Origin: Parafilimonas terrae
GTDB taxonomy: Bacteria; Bacteroidota; Bacteroidia; Chitinophagales; Chitinophagaceae
Direction: 5' to 3'
Length of the DNA: 64,000 nucleotides
Assembly: GCF_900115755.1 (NCBI RefSeq)
Contig: NZ_FOXQ01000002.1
Location: 1 to 64,000, forward strand
Below the pieces are notes generated by a model that was not told the DNA's origin, searched no databases, and saw only the letters and a list, made by a program, of their open reading frames with translations. Numbering within the stretch: position 1 is the stretch's first letter; each line of letters begins with the position of its first letter. Made by a program: the position numbers and the translations under genes. This document shows, piece by piece, positions 17,890-25,414 of this stretch.

Positions 17890-18267
17890 ATGAAACCTTT
17901 AGAGCAATTAATAAACGTAGAGAAAGCAAGGTTGCTGCATGAACTGTTTCCGCAGGAGATACCTGCATTACTGGAATACACAGCCAATATATGCATGACG
18001 ATACAAGAAGAAGAACAGCTATTGCGCAACAGGTGGGATAACGGCCTTTTCACCTTTGATGTATGGTTATCCTTTGTTCGGGAAGTAAGCAATAAGATAG
18101 GCAGATACGGTAAACGGCTGCATAAGCAAAGCGGCCTGTTTGCTGACCAGTTGTTTGATGGTTATCTCTCCCTGTACATGGTGCATTGCCTGAACTTATA
18201 TACGGGTGTGCGCAAACACGGCAACAGAAAATTTGTACAGGCTGTTGAGCTATTGTTTAACGCTTAA
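17890..18267 (+). CDS. Hypothetical helical protein of the PRTRC block
   Basis: The product has 125 residues from the ATG at 17890 (MKPLEQLINVEKARLLHELF). An in-frame upstream ATG at 17791 lies inside the previous gene and is unlikely. The protein is nearly all helical, with conserved-looking Trp and Tyr positions (NRWDNGLFTFDVWLSFVREV). I do not recognise a family. It is co-directional and tightly spaced with its neighbours. Confidence 0.65.
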   Translation: MKPLEQLINVEKARLLHELFPQEIPALLEYTANICMTIQEEEQLLRNRWDNGLFTFDVWLSFVREVSNKIGRYGKRLHKQSGLFADQLFDGYLSLYMVHCLNLYTGVRKHGNRKFVQAVELLFNA

Positions 18268-18279
18268 AAATGCAAGGTC

Positions 18280-18513
18280 ATGGAAACGATCATCAGTTTT
18301 TTACATCATGCTTCCTACTCCACATTATTCTTTATCGGCTTAGCTATCAGGCTATTTATCGGTATGCGCCAGTTCAACCGCAGGGGCGTAGGCGGCTTGC
18401 AGCATTTTAATAACTATTTCGTGGGGCTGATAACCCTGTTCATGGAATGGATATTGAAATGGGCTGCTACCATTATGATGTTATGGGGTTTGGTGGGATG
18501 GCTTCTGAAATAA
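18280..18513 (+). CDS. Small membrane protein
   Basis: The 77-residue product has one hydrophobic segment near residues 12-27 and another at about 49-76 (FVGLITLFMEWILKWAATIM ... LVGWLLK). Short basic loops such as FNRRGVGGLQHFNN lie between them. It would sit in the inner membrane. It follows the previous gene by 12 bases and is part of the same run. No function can be stated. Confidence 0.65.
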   Translation: METIISFLHHASYSTLFFIGLAIRLFIGMRQFNRRGVGGLQHFNNYFVGLITLFMEWILKWAATIMMLWGLVGWLLK

Positions 18514-18576
18514 ATTGGTACAACTACCAAACAATACAGGATTATAAAAAATCACTTAGCTAAAAATCAAACGATC

Positions 18577-18789
18577 ATGAGCAATCTCGCAGACAAAACG
18601 GAATACAGGGCGTTGAGCATAATAGCTCAAATGGTAAGGCAATTTGAACGGTTACATTATTTGGATATGACAAAGACCGATGATTGGGATGCCTGCAATG
18701 CGCGAAACCTCTTAGAAGGCATTATCCAATCTAACGGCTACCGAATCAATGACGATAAAAACATTCACAAACCACTTTTAAAAATATAA
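18577..18789 (+). CDS. Small hypothetical protein
   Basis: The 70-residue product starts MSNLADKTEYRALSIIAQMV and is alpha-helical, with no recognisable motif. It ends 4 bases before the start of PRTRC protein E and is presumably translated from the same message. Confidence 0.6.
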   Translation: MSNLADKTEYRALSIIAQMVRQFERLHYLDMTKTDDWDACNARNLLEGIIQSNGYRINDDKNIHKPLLKI

Positions 18790-18793
18790 AACG

Positions 18794-19393
18794 ATGAACG
18801 CAAATTTTTTCAGGCAAATGACCGACCTCAACATTACAGGCAATTTGCAGCTTACTATCTCAAAGGGAACAGAAAACAACTTTGTTGTTTCTGTCATGCT
18901 GCAAAACGAACAATGCGGGGATGAGGCACGCAAACTCATACCGCCGTTCAATTTACGCGGCACAGCAGAAGAACTGGACAACGGCTTTTTTGAACAGGTA
19001 ACCACACCGATACAAACAGCTTCGGGTTTAATGGTAAACATGGAAACCTTTATGAAACAACTGGAAGAAGCCAAAAAACAATCGGCGATGGAGAAAGAGA
19101 AAGCTGATAAAGAGAAGAAAGAAAAAGAAGCTAAGGAGAAGAAGTACAGTGAAGCAATGCAGAAGGTGGATGAACTGGAAAAGGATTGCAAGTACAGGGA
19201 CGCATGGATGAAAGTACCTGAACCATCCGAATACCCTGAACAGGCGGAAGCCCTGCGTAAACGCAAATCGTCCTTGGCGGCTAAGTTTGCCCCCGACCTG
19301 TTCGGCGCAGACGCCACGCCTGCAGCAACGCAGGTGCAACAAGAAGAATTGCAGGAAGGTTTTGAAGATGAAGAAAACAAAACAGACAACTAA
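18794..19393 (+). CDS. PRTRC system protein E
   Basis: The 199-residue product has an N-terminal domain (MNANFFRQMTDLNITGNLQL, then IPPFNLRGTAEELDNGFFEQ) matching my recall of PRTRC protein E, a partner in the ParB-related/ThiF-related cassette of plasmids and integrative elements. A long Lys/Glu-rich coiled coil spans about residues 85-125, and the tail is acidic (QEEGFEDEEN-like). The cassette's biochemical role is not established. Confidence 0.85.
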   Translation: MNANFFRQMTDLNITGNLQLTISKGTENNFVVSVMLQNEQCGDEARKLIPPFNLRGTAEELDNGFFEQVTTPIQTASGLMVNMETFMKQLEEAKKQSAMEKEKADKEKKEKEAKEKKYSEAMQKVDELEKDCKYRDAWMKVPEPSEYPEQAEALRKRKSSLAAKFAPDLFGADATPAATQVQQEELQEGFEDEENKTDN

Positions 19394-19417
19394 ACATTCA
19401 CTCATAAAAGAATAGCC

Positions 19418-19636
19418 ATGTTATTAGCAACACAATTGGAAAGAGTATTCCTGTTTCAGGACAAGGGACAGGAAATCAGGTTAACAGACCCTGAACCCAA
19501 ATGGAGTGTGCAGGCAGTATTGAATTTTTATTCCAATACCTACCCCATACTGGCCACTGCAAAGGTATCCGCCCCTGTTATCAGGGAAGATACGGTGCAA
19601 TACCGTTTTGAAAGTGTGATGGGAACAAAAGGTTAA
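19418..19636 (+). CDS. PRTRC system protein C
   Basis: The product has 72 residues and starts MLLATQLERVFLFQDKGQEI. The family signature is clear: a start with TxLxRVF, a middle that reads LTDPEPKWSVQAVLNFYSNT, YPILATAKV, and an end in MGTKG. It is the shortest and most recognisable member of the cassette and lies between proteins E and F, the normal order. Confidence 0.9.
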   Translation: MLLATQLERVFLFQDKGQEIRLTDPEPKWSVQAVLNFYSNTYPILATAKVSAPVIREDTVQYRFESVMGTKG

Positions 19637-19653
19637 TCTAAAACAGTAAAACA

Positions 19654-20829
19654 ATGACCAATGCAGGAACATATCATATCGGGTATCATACACATGCCCT
19701 CAAAGCCGAAGCAGAGGCAGTTGCAGCGACAGCTAAGCGGGTTTATCAACTGGATGCAGCGGACAAAGGACGCAGCAGAAGTGCAAAAAGACAAACGGCA
19801 GTCTGTGCCGATAGCGATGCTGCCAATGGTTTTCTGAAAACTACTTTTCTGCCTAAACTGGAAGAAACAAAAACGGTACAAACTGGCAGGGCATCCGCAA
19901 GAATGGAGCGGGATTTTTACCAGTCCCTTTCTCAACTCGCGGGACATTACCATATCCAACCGATGCAGACGCAATCCTATGGTTATCCCTACAATATTGC
20001 ACTGGCTTTATGGGATATGGAAAAATTGCTGAAGGAGAATGTTAGAGACTGGCAGGAAAGCAAACTCTTAGAAGGTGGCAGGAAAATCTTTCTCACCAGC
20101 GAAGAAAGATATAGTACAGGCTCCATGCTGTATTACATCCCCGTTGTGTCATTATACCGAATGCTTAAAAATCCAAAGCGGAAACATGCCGCGCAGCTAT
20201 TGTTATCGGTTTGTTCTTACCTGTATTTTATAGCAGGTGTTCCTTACTACAGGCGGGAGGATAGTTTTCTATATGGGGAATACGAGATGCTTAAAGAATG
20301 GGTACTAACGGATGATGATACAGATGAAACAGGCACGTACCTGGGTGAAATAGAACAGGCGGAATGGATAGGCGACCGCATGGAACAAAAGATATGCAAC
20401 CGTGCGAATTTAACCGTATTCAAAAAGCGGTTAATGCAGTTTGAAAGCAGGAATACTTTAGACCATGATTGCTGGCAACTGGCTTGTGAAGCTTTTGACC
20501 TTTACGAGCAATATCCTAATGATAACATATTCCGAAATGCCCATGTAGATGCGATGACAGGTGGAGATGAGGAGGATTGTGATGAAGACGAAATGGAAAA
20601 TGTGATAACGATGGACAGGTATATTTCCTTTTGTGCAGATGGCAGGGGATGGTTACATGAAAACCTTGTGCAATGCGTGAATACCGAATGGCAGGAATAC
20701 GGGCAGGCACAGGAACCTGTTATCATCAAACGCTTTGACGGAAATGATATTACGGGTGGTAACCTTGATTTTGAGAACCGCCTGTTTGCACTCATGGATG
20801 AACTGGTCTATACACTGAACCATCTTTAA
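19654..20829 (+). CDS. PRTRC system protein F
   Basis: The 391-residue product begins MTNAGTYHIGYHTHALKAEA and is rich in helices, with segments such as YGYPYNIALALWDMEKLL and MLYYIPVVSLYRMLKNPKRK. The acidic patch GGDEEDCDEDEMENV lies near residue 300. Order and size match PRTRC protein F of Bacteroidota. It begins 17 bases after protein C and ends 12 bases before protein B. Confidence 0.8.
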   Translation: MTNAGTYHIGYHTHALKAEAEAVAATAKRVYQLDAADKGRSRSAKRQTAVCADSDAANGFLKTTFLPKLEETKTVQTGRASARMERDFYQSLSQLAGHYHIQPMQTQSYGYPYNIALALWDMEKLLKENVRDWQESKLLEGGRKIFLTSEERYSTGSMLYYIPVVSLYRMLKNPKRKHAAQLLLSVCSYLYFIAGVPYYRREDSFLYGEYEMLKEWVLTDDDTDETGTYLGEIEQAEWIGDRMEQKICNRANLTVFKKRLMQFESRNTLDHDCWQLACEAFDLYEQYPNDNIFRNAHVDAMTGGDEEDCDEDEMENVITMDRYISFCADGRGWLHENLVQCVNTEWQEYGQAQEPVIIKRFDGNDITGGNLDFENRLFALMDELVYTLNHL

Positions 20830-20841
20830 AATCAAGGAACG

Positions 20842-21573
20842 ATGAACGATATAATAGGGAATTTCGGGCGGTTGTATCATCCGCAGGCAGCACTGGTATT
20901 CTATCAGACCGAAGGGCAACGCACAGATACCTATGTCGAATATTTTGACATGGATGAAAGCGGCAAACCGATCAATGCCCATCCCTTGACCATAAAGGAA
21001 GCGAACGCATTGGCAAAGGCACTGAAAACGGCAAAGCAGGATAAGGAACCTTGCTTACAATCAGGTGGCATCATTGGCAGCCATATTTTAAGCATAGAAA
21101 CCGACAAGGGCAAGGTAGTATGGTTTACCAAAGCCATGCAAAGGGATTTATACTTTACCGAAGACCTTGGCATCCCGAATGGCAAAGCACATGTACCACC
21201 GATGTTATGGATGGCGGACAGGGACAACCTGTATGTATTTGCTTTGCGCACCAATGGCAGGCCAACACCACGAACCAAACTATACAATGCGCCTTTCTTC
21301 AATGTATATGCAAATGGTAATGTATGTATGGGAACGGTGGACATACACATAAAAAGAACCACATCACTGGAAGCATTTACTGCTGCATGGGAAAACTATT
21401 TCTTCAACAGCTATTTCAGCCACCTGATGCGTGATTTTAATCCCATCAAAGGCAATTGCGTCTGTCTTTGGGAAAGACTTATTACTACAGGGGAAGCATT
21501 TCCTAAAGAAATATTGGAAAAAAGCAGGATCACCTTAAAAGATGTATTGAATTATGAATACGGAAAAGATTAA
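20842..21573 (+). CDS. PRTRC system protein B
   Basis: The 243-residue product has the features I know from PRTRC protein B: LYHPQAALVFYQTEG near the start, IHIKRTTSLEAFTAAWENYF, and a C-terminal part with CVCLWERLITTGEAFPKEIL. Its end overlaps the ThiF-type gene by 20 bases, so the two are translationally coupled and their products probably act together. Confidence 0.85.
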   Translation: MNDIIGNFGRLYHPQAALVFYQTEGQRTDTYVEYFDMDESGKPINAHPLTIKEANALAKALKTAKQDKEPCLQSGGIIGSHILSIETDKGKVVWFTKAMQRDLYFTEDLGIPNGKAHVPPMLWMADRDNLYVFALRTNGRPTPRTKLYNAPFFNVYANGNVCMGTVDIHIKRTTSLEAFTAAWENYFFNSYFSHLMRDFNPIKGNCVCLWERLITTGEAFPKEILEKSRITLKDVLNYEYGKD

Positions 21574-22360
21574 AGTCCATTTTACTGACAAGGAATTATT
21601 AAACGCCACCAACCCTGTAACTGTAAACCTTATTGGTGCAGGCGGCACAGGCTCAAAAGTATTGACCGCCTTACTGGAAATGAACCATAGCCTGGTTGCA
21701 TTGGGACATGCAGGATTGCAGGTGCGTTTATGGGATGATGATACAGTGACAGAAGCCAATTTGGGCAGGCAGCGTTTTGCTGATTGTGAAACAGGCTTGT
21801 ATAAGTCTGTTGTCTTGATTAACAGGGCAAACCGCTGGTCAGGCACGAACTGGAAAGCGGAAACACAAAAGTTTGAAAGGGACAGCTTTGGTAGGTTACC
21901 TGAACAGGCAAGGGCAAGCATATTTATTAGCAGCGTGGACAGCGTAAAGGCAAGGTTTGAAATTGCTGCCATATTGAAAACATTGGATAACAGCCATCAT
22001 TATGGGAACTGCCCGCGTTACTGGCTGGACTTTGGGAACAGTCAATGTACAGGACAGGTGGTATTATCTACCATCGGTACTATACGGCAGCCCCGTTCCG
22101 AAAAATACGAACCTGTTGCTCACCTGCCGTTCATTACGGAAGAGTTTGGCGAACTTCTGAAACAATCGGAAGACGCAGATGATACGCCAAGCTGTTCATT
22201 GGCGGAGGCTTTGGAAAAACAGGATTTATATATCAATGCTTCCTTAGCTCAAATGGGCTGTTCCCTGTTATGGAGTTTATTCCGTAATGGCTTAATTGAA
22301 AACAAGGGTTTTTTCCTCAACCTTGCCAGTTTTGTCAGCCAGCCATTAAAAGTAGCTTAA
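21554..22360 (+). CDS. PRTRC system ThiF-type (E1-like) protein
   Basis: The 268-residue product has a ThiF/E1 adenylation domain. The nucleotide-binding motif NLIGAGGTGSKVLTALLEM is at about residues 25-43, followed by VRLWDDDTVTEANLGRQRF with the Asp and Arg that contact ATP. ISSVDSVKARFEIA continues the Rossmann fold. No strong catalytic-cysteine assignment can be made. It should adenylate a C-terminal carboxylate, perhaps of a cassette partner. It is the last PRTRC gene before a non-coding gap and the CBASS operon. Confidence 0.88.
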   Translation: MNTEKIKVHFTDKELLNATNPVTVNLIGAGGTGSKVLTALLEMNHSLVALGHAGLQVRLWDDDTVTEANLGRQRFADCETGLYKSVVLINRANRWSGTNWKAETQKFERDSFGRLPEQARASIFISSVDSVKARFEIAAILKTLDNSHHYGNCPRYWLDFGNSQCTGQVVLSTIGTIRQPRSEKYEPVAHLPFITEEFGELLKQSEDADDTPSCSLAEALEKQDLYINASLAQMGCSLLWSLFRNGLIENKGFFLNLASFVSQPLKVA

Positions 22361-22681
22361 AGCTGCCCTGCCGGGCGGCGCATCGGCGATCCTTTCCCCG
22401 TAGGCGGAACACGCTGCGCAGGGAAGCGGTGCAGCCACTTGCACCGAACCTCAACTACGTCCCTCAATTTTCCTTCGTTTCGTTTTCGGCACAACAGGCT
22501 GCGGCATATTTGATTTTTATAGCCGTAGCTTGCTGATATTTTTCGAGGTGCTTCCACCTTCCATTAATTAAAATTAAAAACGTTTAATTATTTAATAATC
22601 AATAATTTATATTAATTATGAACGTCGTGTTGATAATAAATTAAATTTTTGTCAAGTTTTTGTCAATAAATTTGACATATT
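22361..22681. other. Spacer between PRTRC and CBASS operons
   Basis: There is no gene here. The first 200 bases are GC-rich with many short repeats, similar in texture to the spacer at 15630-15960. The last 120 bases are very AT-rich and hold the promoter and palindrome of the CBASS operon. The sharp composition change suggests that the CBASS operon was inserted at this point as a separate cargo unit. Confidence 0.6.
22646..22677 (+). promoter_or_regulatory. Candidate promoter and operator of the CBASS operon
   Basis: Two copies of TTTTTGTCAA lie in tandem (22646-22655 and 22657-22666). The second forms an inverted repeat with TTGACA: TGTCAA (22661-22666) and TTGACA (22672-22677), separated by 5 bases. 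Inside this palindrome is TAAATTTG (22667-22674), a match to the Bacteroidota -7 box TAnnTTTG. A bound repressor would block this box. The start codon follows at 22682, so the message may be nearly leaderless. No good -33 TTTG at the usual 19-21 bp spacing is seen, which lowers certainty. Confidence 0.5.
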
Positions 22682-23548
22682 ATGCAAGAGAAAGGATTAC
22701 TTGACAAAAGAAATTTACCGGATAGGGAGTTTACCGAGCTTTGGGAACGGATAGTTTTACCGAAAGCAATAAAAGAGAAATTACGTAACCAGGTACTGCT
22801 TGAACTTACCTTAAGGTCCAAAATCCCGTCGAAAGCCGCTATTCCTTTGCATGGTATTATACTACTTGTCGGCCCTCCAGGAACAGGCAAAACTTCCATC
22901 GCCAAAGGCGTAGCCTCTGCGGCAGCAAGCGCTATTCAAGGTGCCAAAATAACCTTCATTGAGGTGGAACCACATGCACTTACCAGTTCAGCACTGGGCA
23001 AAACGCAAAGAGAAGTCCGTAAGTTTCTGGAAGAAGTTGTCACAGAACATGCAGCCCAGGGACCGCTGATTGTTTTGCTGGATGAAGTAGAAACATTAGT
23101 GGCTGATAGAACCAAGCTCAGTCTGGAAGCCAATCCGATTGATGTACATAGATCCACCGATGCAATGCTGGCTGGCCTGGATAATCTGGCGGCCCGTTTT
23201 CCTGAACTACTATTTATTGCAACAAGCAACTTCGAGGGTGCGCTGGACCCCGCTTTCGTTTCACGGGCAGACCTTGTTTTACAAATCGATAAGCCAACGG
23301 CAGAAGCTTGTGAAGCTATTCTCACCGATACGTTGAATGCGTTAGCAGAACAATGGCCGGCATTGAAAAAAATCACAAAACAGCCAAACTATCAGAAACT
23401 ATCACATGAGCTTTTGGGTCTCGATGGCAGGCAGATCCGCAAAGCAGTAATCAGCGCATGTACATCTGATATCAAGGTTGTACTTAATCCGGGATTGCTG
23501 ACTATGGAACATATTAACGAAGCGGTTTCATTAGCAAAAAGAAAATAA
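22682..23548 (+). CDS. cap6: CBASS TRIP13-like AAA+ ATPase (Cap6)
   Basis: The 288-residue AAA+ protein is of the Pch2/TRIP13 type. Walker A is GPPGTGKT (64-71), Walker B is IVLLDEVETLV (130-140), and sensor and Arg-finger regions follow in LLFIATSNFEGALDPAFVSR. In characterised type III CBASS, this enzyme opens the closed HORMA protein and keeps the nucleotidyltransferase off. It starts the operon and abuts the next gene with no gap. No separate N-terminal substrate-binding domain is evident, as for bacterial TRIP13 proteins. Confidence 0.9.
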   Translation: MQEKGLLDKRNLPDREFTELWERIVLPKAIKEKLRNQVLLELTLRSKIPSKAAIPLHGIILLVGPPGTGKTSIAKGVASAAASAIQGAKITFIEVEPHALTSSALGKTQREVRKFLEEVVTEHAAQGPLIVLLDEVETLVADRTKLSLEANPIDVHRSTDAMLAGLDNLAARFPELLFIATSNFEGALDPAFVSRADLVLQIDKPTAEACEAILTDTLNALAEQWPALKKITKQPNYQKLSHELLGLDGRQIRKAVISACTSDIKVVLNPGLLTMEHINEAVSLAKRK

Positions 23549-24013
23549 ATGAGCATTGTTACAAGAAAATTTTCCGCAGCTCCCGTAAGAACGGCAGCGG
23601 CAACGTGGATGGCAATAGTGGATATCCTATCTGAGCAGGATGCTACAATACACAATGAGTTGATGAAGATTGCCGGTATCGTTGCTTCGCTCATATCAGA
23701 AGGAACACCCGAAAAAAATGCAATTACTATTATCGGGACTGGGCCCAGACTAAGGATTTATTGCCTGTATGAAGAAGACGGTTCTACAGAAGATGCCAAC
23801 GAATCTACGCTTAACTGGAACCCATTTGAAAATGATTGGGAAATCTATCTTCCTGTAGAACAACCCGACATGGACTGGATAAAAAAATCGTTAAATACAA
23901 AAGGCAACAGGTTTAAGGTTTATCAGGCAGGCACCAAATTAGTCGCCGAGGAAGAAATTGACAACAACAGCCAAAGTTCCGGCGGCCTTACCATTAACAT
24001 ATCAAAACTGTAA
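23549..24013 (+). CDS. Possible second CBASS HORMA-like protein (Cap8 candidate)
   Basis: The 154-residue product begins MSIVTRKFSAAPVRTAAATW and has mixed helix/strand content with a hydrophobic middle (IHNELMKIAGIVASLISEGT, GPRLRIYCLYEED). It lies between the TRIP13-type ATPase and the HORMA gene, with its start immediately after the cap6 stop. Two-HORMA CBASS operons have a second, divergent HORMA gene here, which is why I suggest Cap8. The protein shows no obvious sequence match to the HORMA gene downstream, so the call rests on position, size and a weak memory of the family. Confidence 0.6.
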   Translation: MSIVTRKFSAAPVRTAAATWMAIVDILSEQDATIHNELMKIAGIVASLISEGTPEKNAITIIGTGPRLRIYCLYEEDGSTEDANESTLNWNPFENDWEIYLPVEQPDMDWIKKSLNTKGNRFKVYQAGTKLVAEEEIDNNSQSSGGLTINISKL

Positions 24014-24016
24014 AAA

Positions 24017-24517
24017 ATGAGCACTTTAGTTTCAGTTAATACATATACACATTCAGTAACTTATGTAACAGACCAAATGCTACGGTCATTAAAATACATT
24101 ATTGTTAATACCGGCTTGAATCCTGAAAATTTTGTTGGTGAATGGAGCAGCTATGAACTGGCTGTCAAAACCTGGTTACAGTCACGCCATTTAAAAAAAG
24201 TGGTATTAGAAGTCGTAAGCCCGGCAGGCAATCTTGTAACACGAACAGATTTTGATATCGATTATAGTTACGGCGATGGAGAAGGCTCTATGTGGGTAGA
24301 TACAGATGCTCTAAAATTTGCCATTGCCAAGTTTGGCATTTATCCCTCATCCTGCACATATAATATAAAACTTCTCAATTCACCGGGCAGACCGGATGTT
24401 GAAGGCTGGGGGGCTTGTACATTCTTATCAACAGAAGGTTACATCAAACAGAGTTTAGGTACCACCATCGGCACAAACTCAATTGGCGCCAGTGCCTCTT
24501 ACTGGAGAAAAAATTAA
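24017..24517 (+). CDS. cap7: CBASS HORMA-domain protein (Cap7)
   Basis: The 166-residue product matches the bacterial HORMA family of CBASS. It has the N-terminal TYTHSVTYVTDQMLRSLKYI, ELAVKTWLQSRHLKKVVLEV, and DFDIDYSYGDGEGSMWVDTD. After that come NSPGRPDVEGWGACTFLSTE and the mobile C-terminal seat-belt region ending GASASYWRKN. HORMA proteins in these systems bind peptides, close, and switch on the CD-NTase; TRIP13 reopens them. The gene is 3 bases after its predecessor and 5 bases before the nucleotidyltransferase gene. Confidence 0.88.
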   Translation: MSTLVSVNTYTHSVTYVTDQMLRSLKYIIVNTGLNPENFVGEWSSYELAVKTWLQSRHLKKVVLEVVSPAGNLVTRTDFDIDYSYGDGEGSMWVDTDALKFAIAKFGIYPSSCTYNIKLLNSPGRPDVEGWGACTFLSTEGYIKQSLGTTIGTNSIGASASYWRKN

Positions 24518-24522
24518 TACCC

Positions 24523-25404
24523 ATGATCAATACAATAGAAGCTTTTAAGAAATTTAAGTCTCGCCTGGAACTACGAGCTGGAGAACAAAAAAAAGCAAGT
24601 GAATTACAACAGGAAGTGCGGGCTTTAATAGGAGAACACTTCTCAATTGAGAAAGACTTCCTGACAGGTTCTTATAAACGTCACACCAAAACCAGACCCC
24701 TAAAGGACGTTGATATTTTTTTCGTTTTTGATAAAGAGAAAGAGAAAAAGTATTTAAATAAGCCATTAGAATTATTAGAAGACATCCGAAAAGTTTTAGC
24801 ACCAAAATACCGTGAGACTAAAGTAAAGATTGGCCGCAGATCCGTTGGCGTTGACCTACCCTACGACCCTAACGACGAGGATAAAATATTGAGCATTGAC
24901 GTTGTACCGGCTTTTGATGCGGGGAAACATTATCAGATACCTGATAACGTATTAAAGACATGGATAAACACTGATCCGGAAATACATGCTGAAGAAGCTA
25001 CTGCAGCCAACAAAGCTTTTGATGGCGAATGGAAACCAATGGTAAAAATGATTAAGAAGTGGAATGAAACACAAGGTAAGCCCATTAAGCCTTCTTTTTT
25101 GATTGAAGTAATGGCTATGCAGATTTTATATCCTCCTTTTTCCGGCGGTTATGTATATGAACTAAAAAGCTTTTTCGCAACTGCAGCCGACCGCATTGCT
25201 GAAACGTGGAATGATCCTGCCGGATTAGGTGCTCCGGTATCTGACCAGATGGATGCAAACCGTATAACGCTTGCACGGCAAAAACTGGCAGAGGCGGGTA
25301 AATATGTTGATCAAGCTATTCAATTGGAGAAAAAAGGTAACCAGGGCGGCGCTTTGCGTATTTGGCGTGATAATATTTTCGGGGATATGTTCCCTTTGTC
25401 GTAA
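24523..25404 (+). CDS. CBASS cGAS/DncV-like nucleotidyltransferase (CD-NTase)
   Basis: The 293-residue product begins at the ATG at 24523 (MINTIEAFKKFKSRLELRAG). The polymerase-beta-type active site is complete: GS at 49-50, D62 and D64 in KDVDIFFVF, and D126 in LSIDVVPAF. The C-terminal OAS1-like helical domain includes MVKMIKKWNETQ. It should make a cyclic oligonucleotide, probably a tri- or tetranucleotide of the CdnC/CdnD clade type, when the HORMA partner is closed. An upstream in-frame ATG at 24415 falls within cap7 and is rejected. Confidence 0.92.
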   Translation: MINTIEAFKKFKSRLELRAGEQKKASELQQEVRALIGEHFSIEKDFLTGSYKRHTKTRPLKDVDIFFVFDKEKEKKYLNKPLELLEDIRKVLAPKYRETKVKIGRRSVGVDLPYDPNDEDKILSIDVVPAFDAGKHYQIPDNVLKTWINTDPEIHAEEATAANKAFDGEWKPMVKMIKKWNETQGKPIKPSFLIEVMAMQILYPPFSGGYVYELKSFFATAADRIAETWNDPAGLGAPVSDQMDANRITLARQKLAEAGKYVDQAIQLEKKGNQGGALRIWRDNIFGDMFPLS

Positions 25405-25414
25405 ACTATTCAAG

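Noticed and set aside
18778-19405. Ser/Phe-rich minus-strand frames opposite PRTRC protein E
   Set aside because: Antisense shadows of the Lys/Glu-rich coiled coil; no independent features.
22357-22557. 66-residue minus-strand frame in the spacer before the CBASS operon
   Set aside because: Low-complexity, GC-rich sequence without protein-like features; similar texture to another non-coding spacer at 15.6-15.9 kb.
24415-24522. Longer CD-NTase start
   Set aside because: The extension lies within the HORMA gene in another frame; the ATG at 24523 gives the expected family N-terminus.
25271-25414. Longer Cap4 start
   Set aside because: The extension is inside the CD-NTase gene; the ATG at 25415 directly precedes the nuclease domain.
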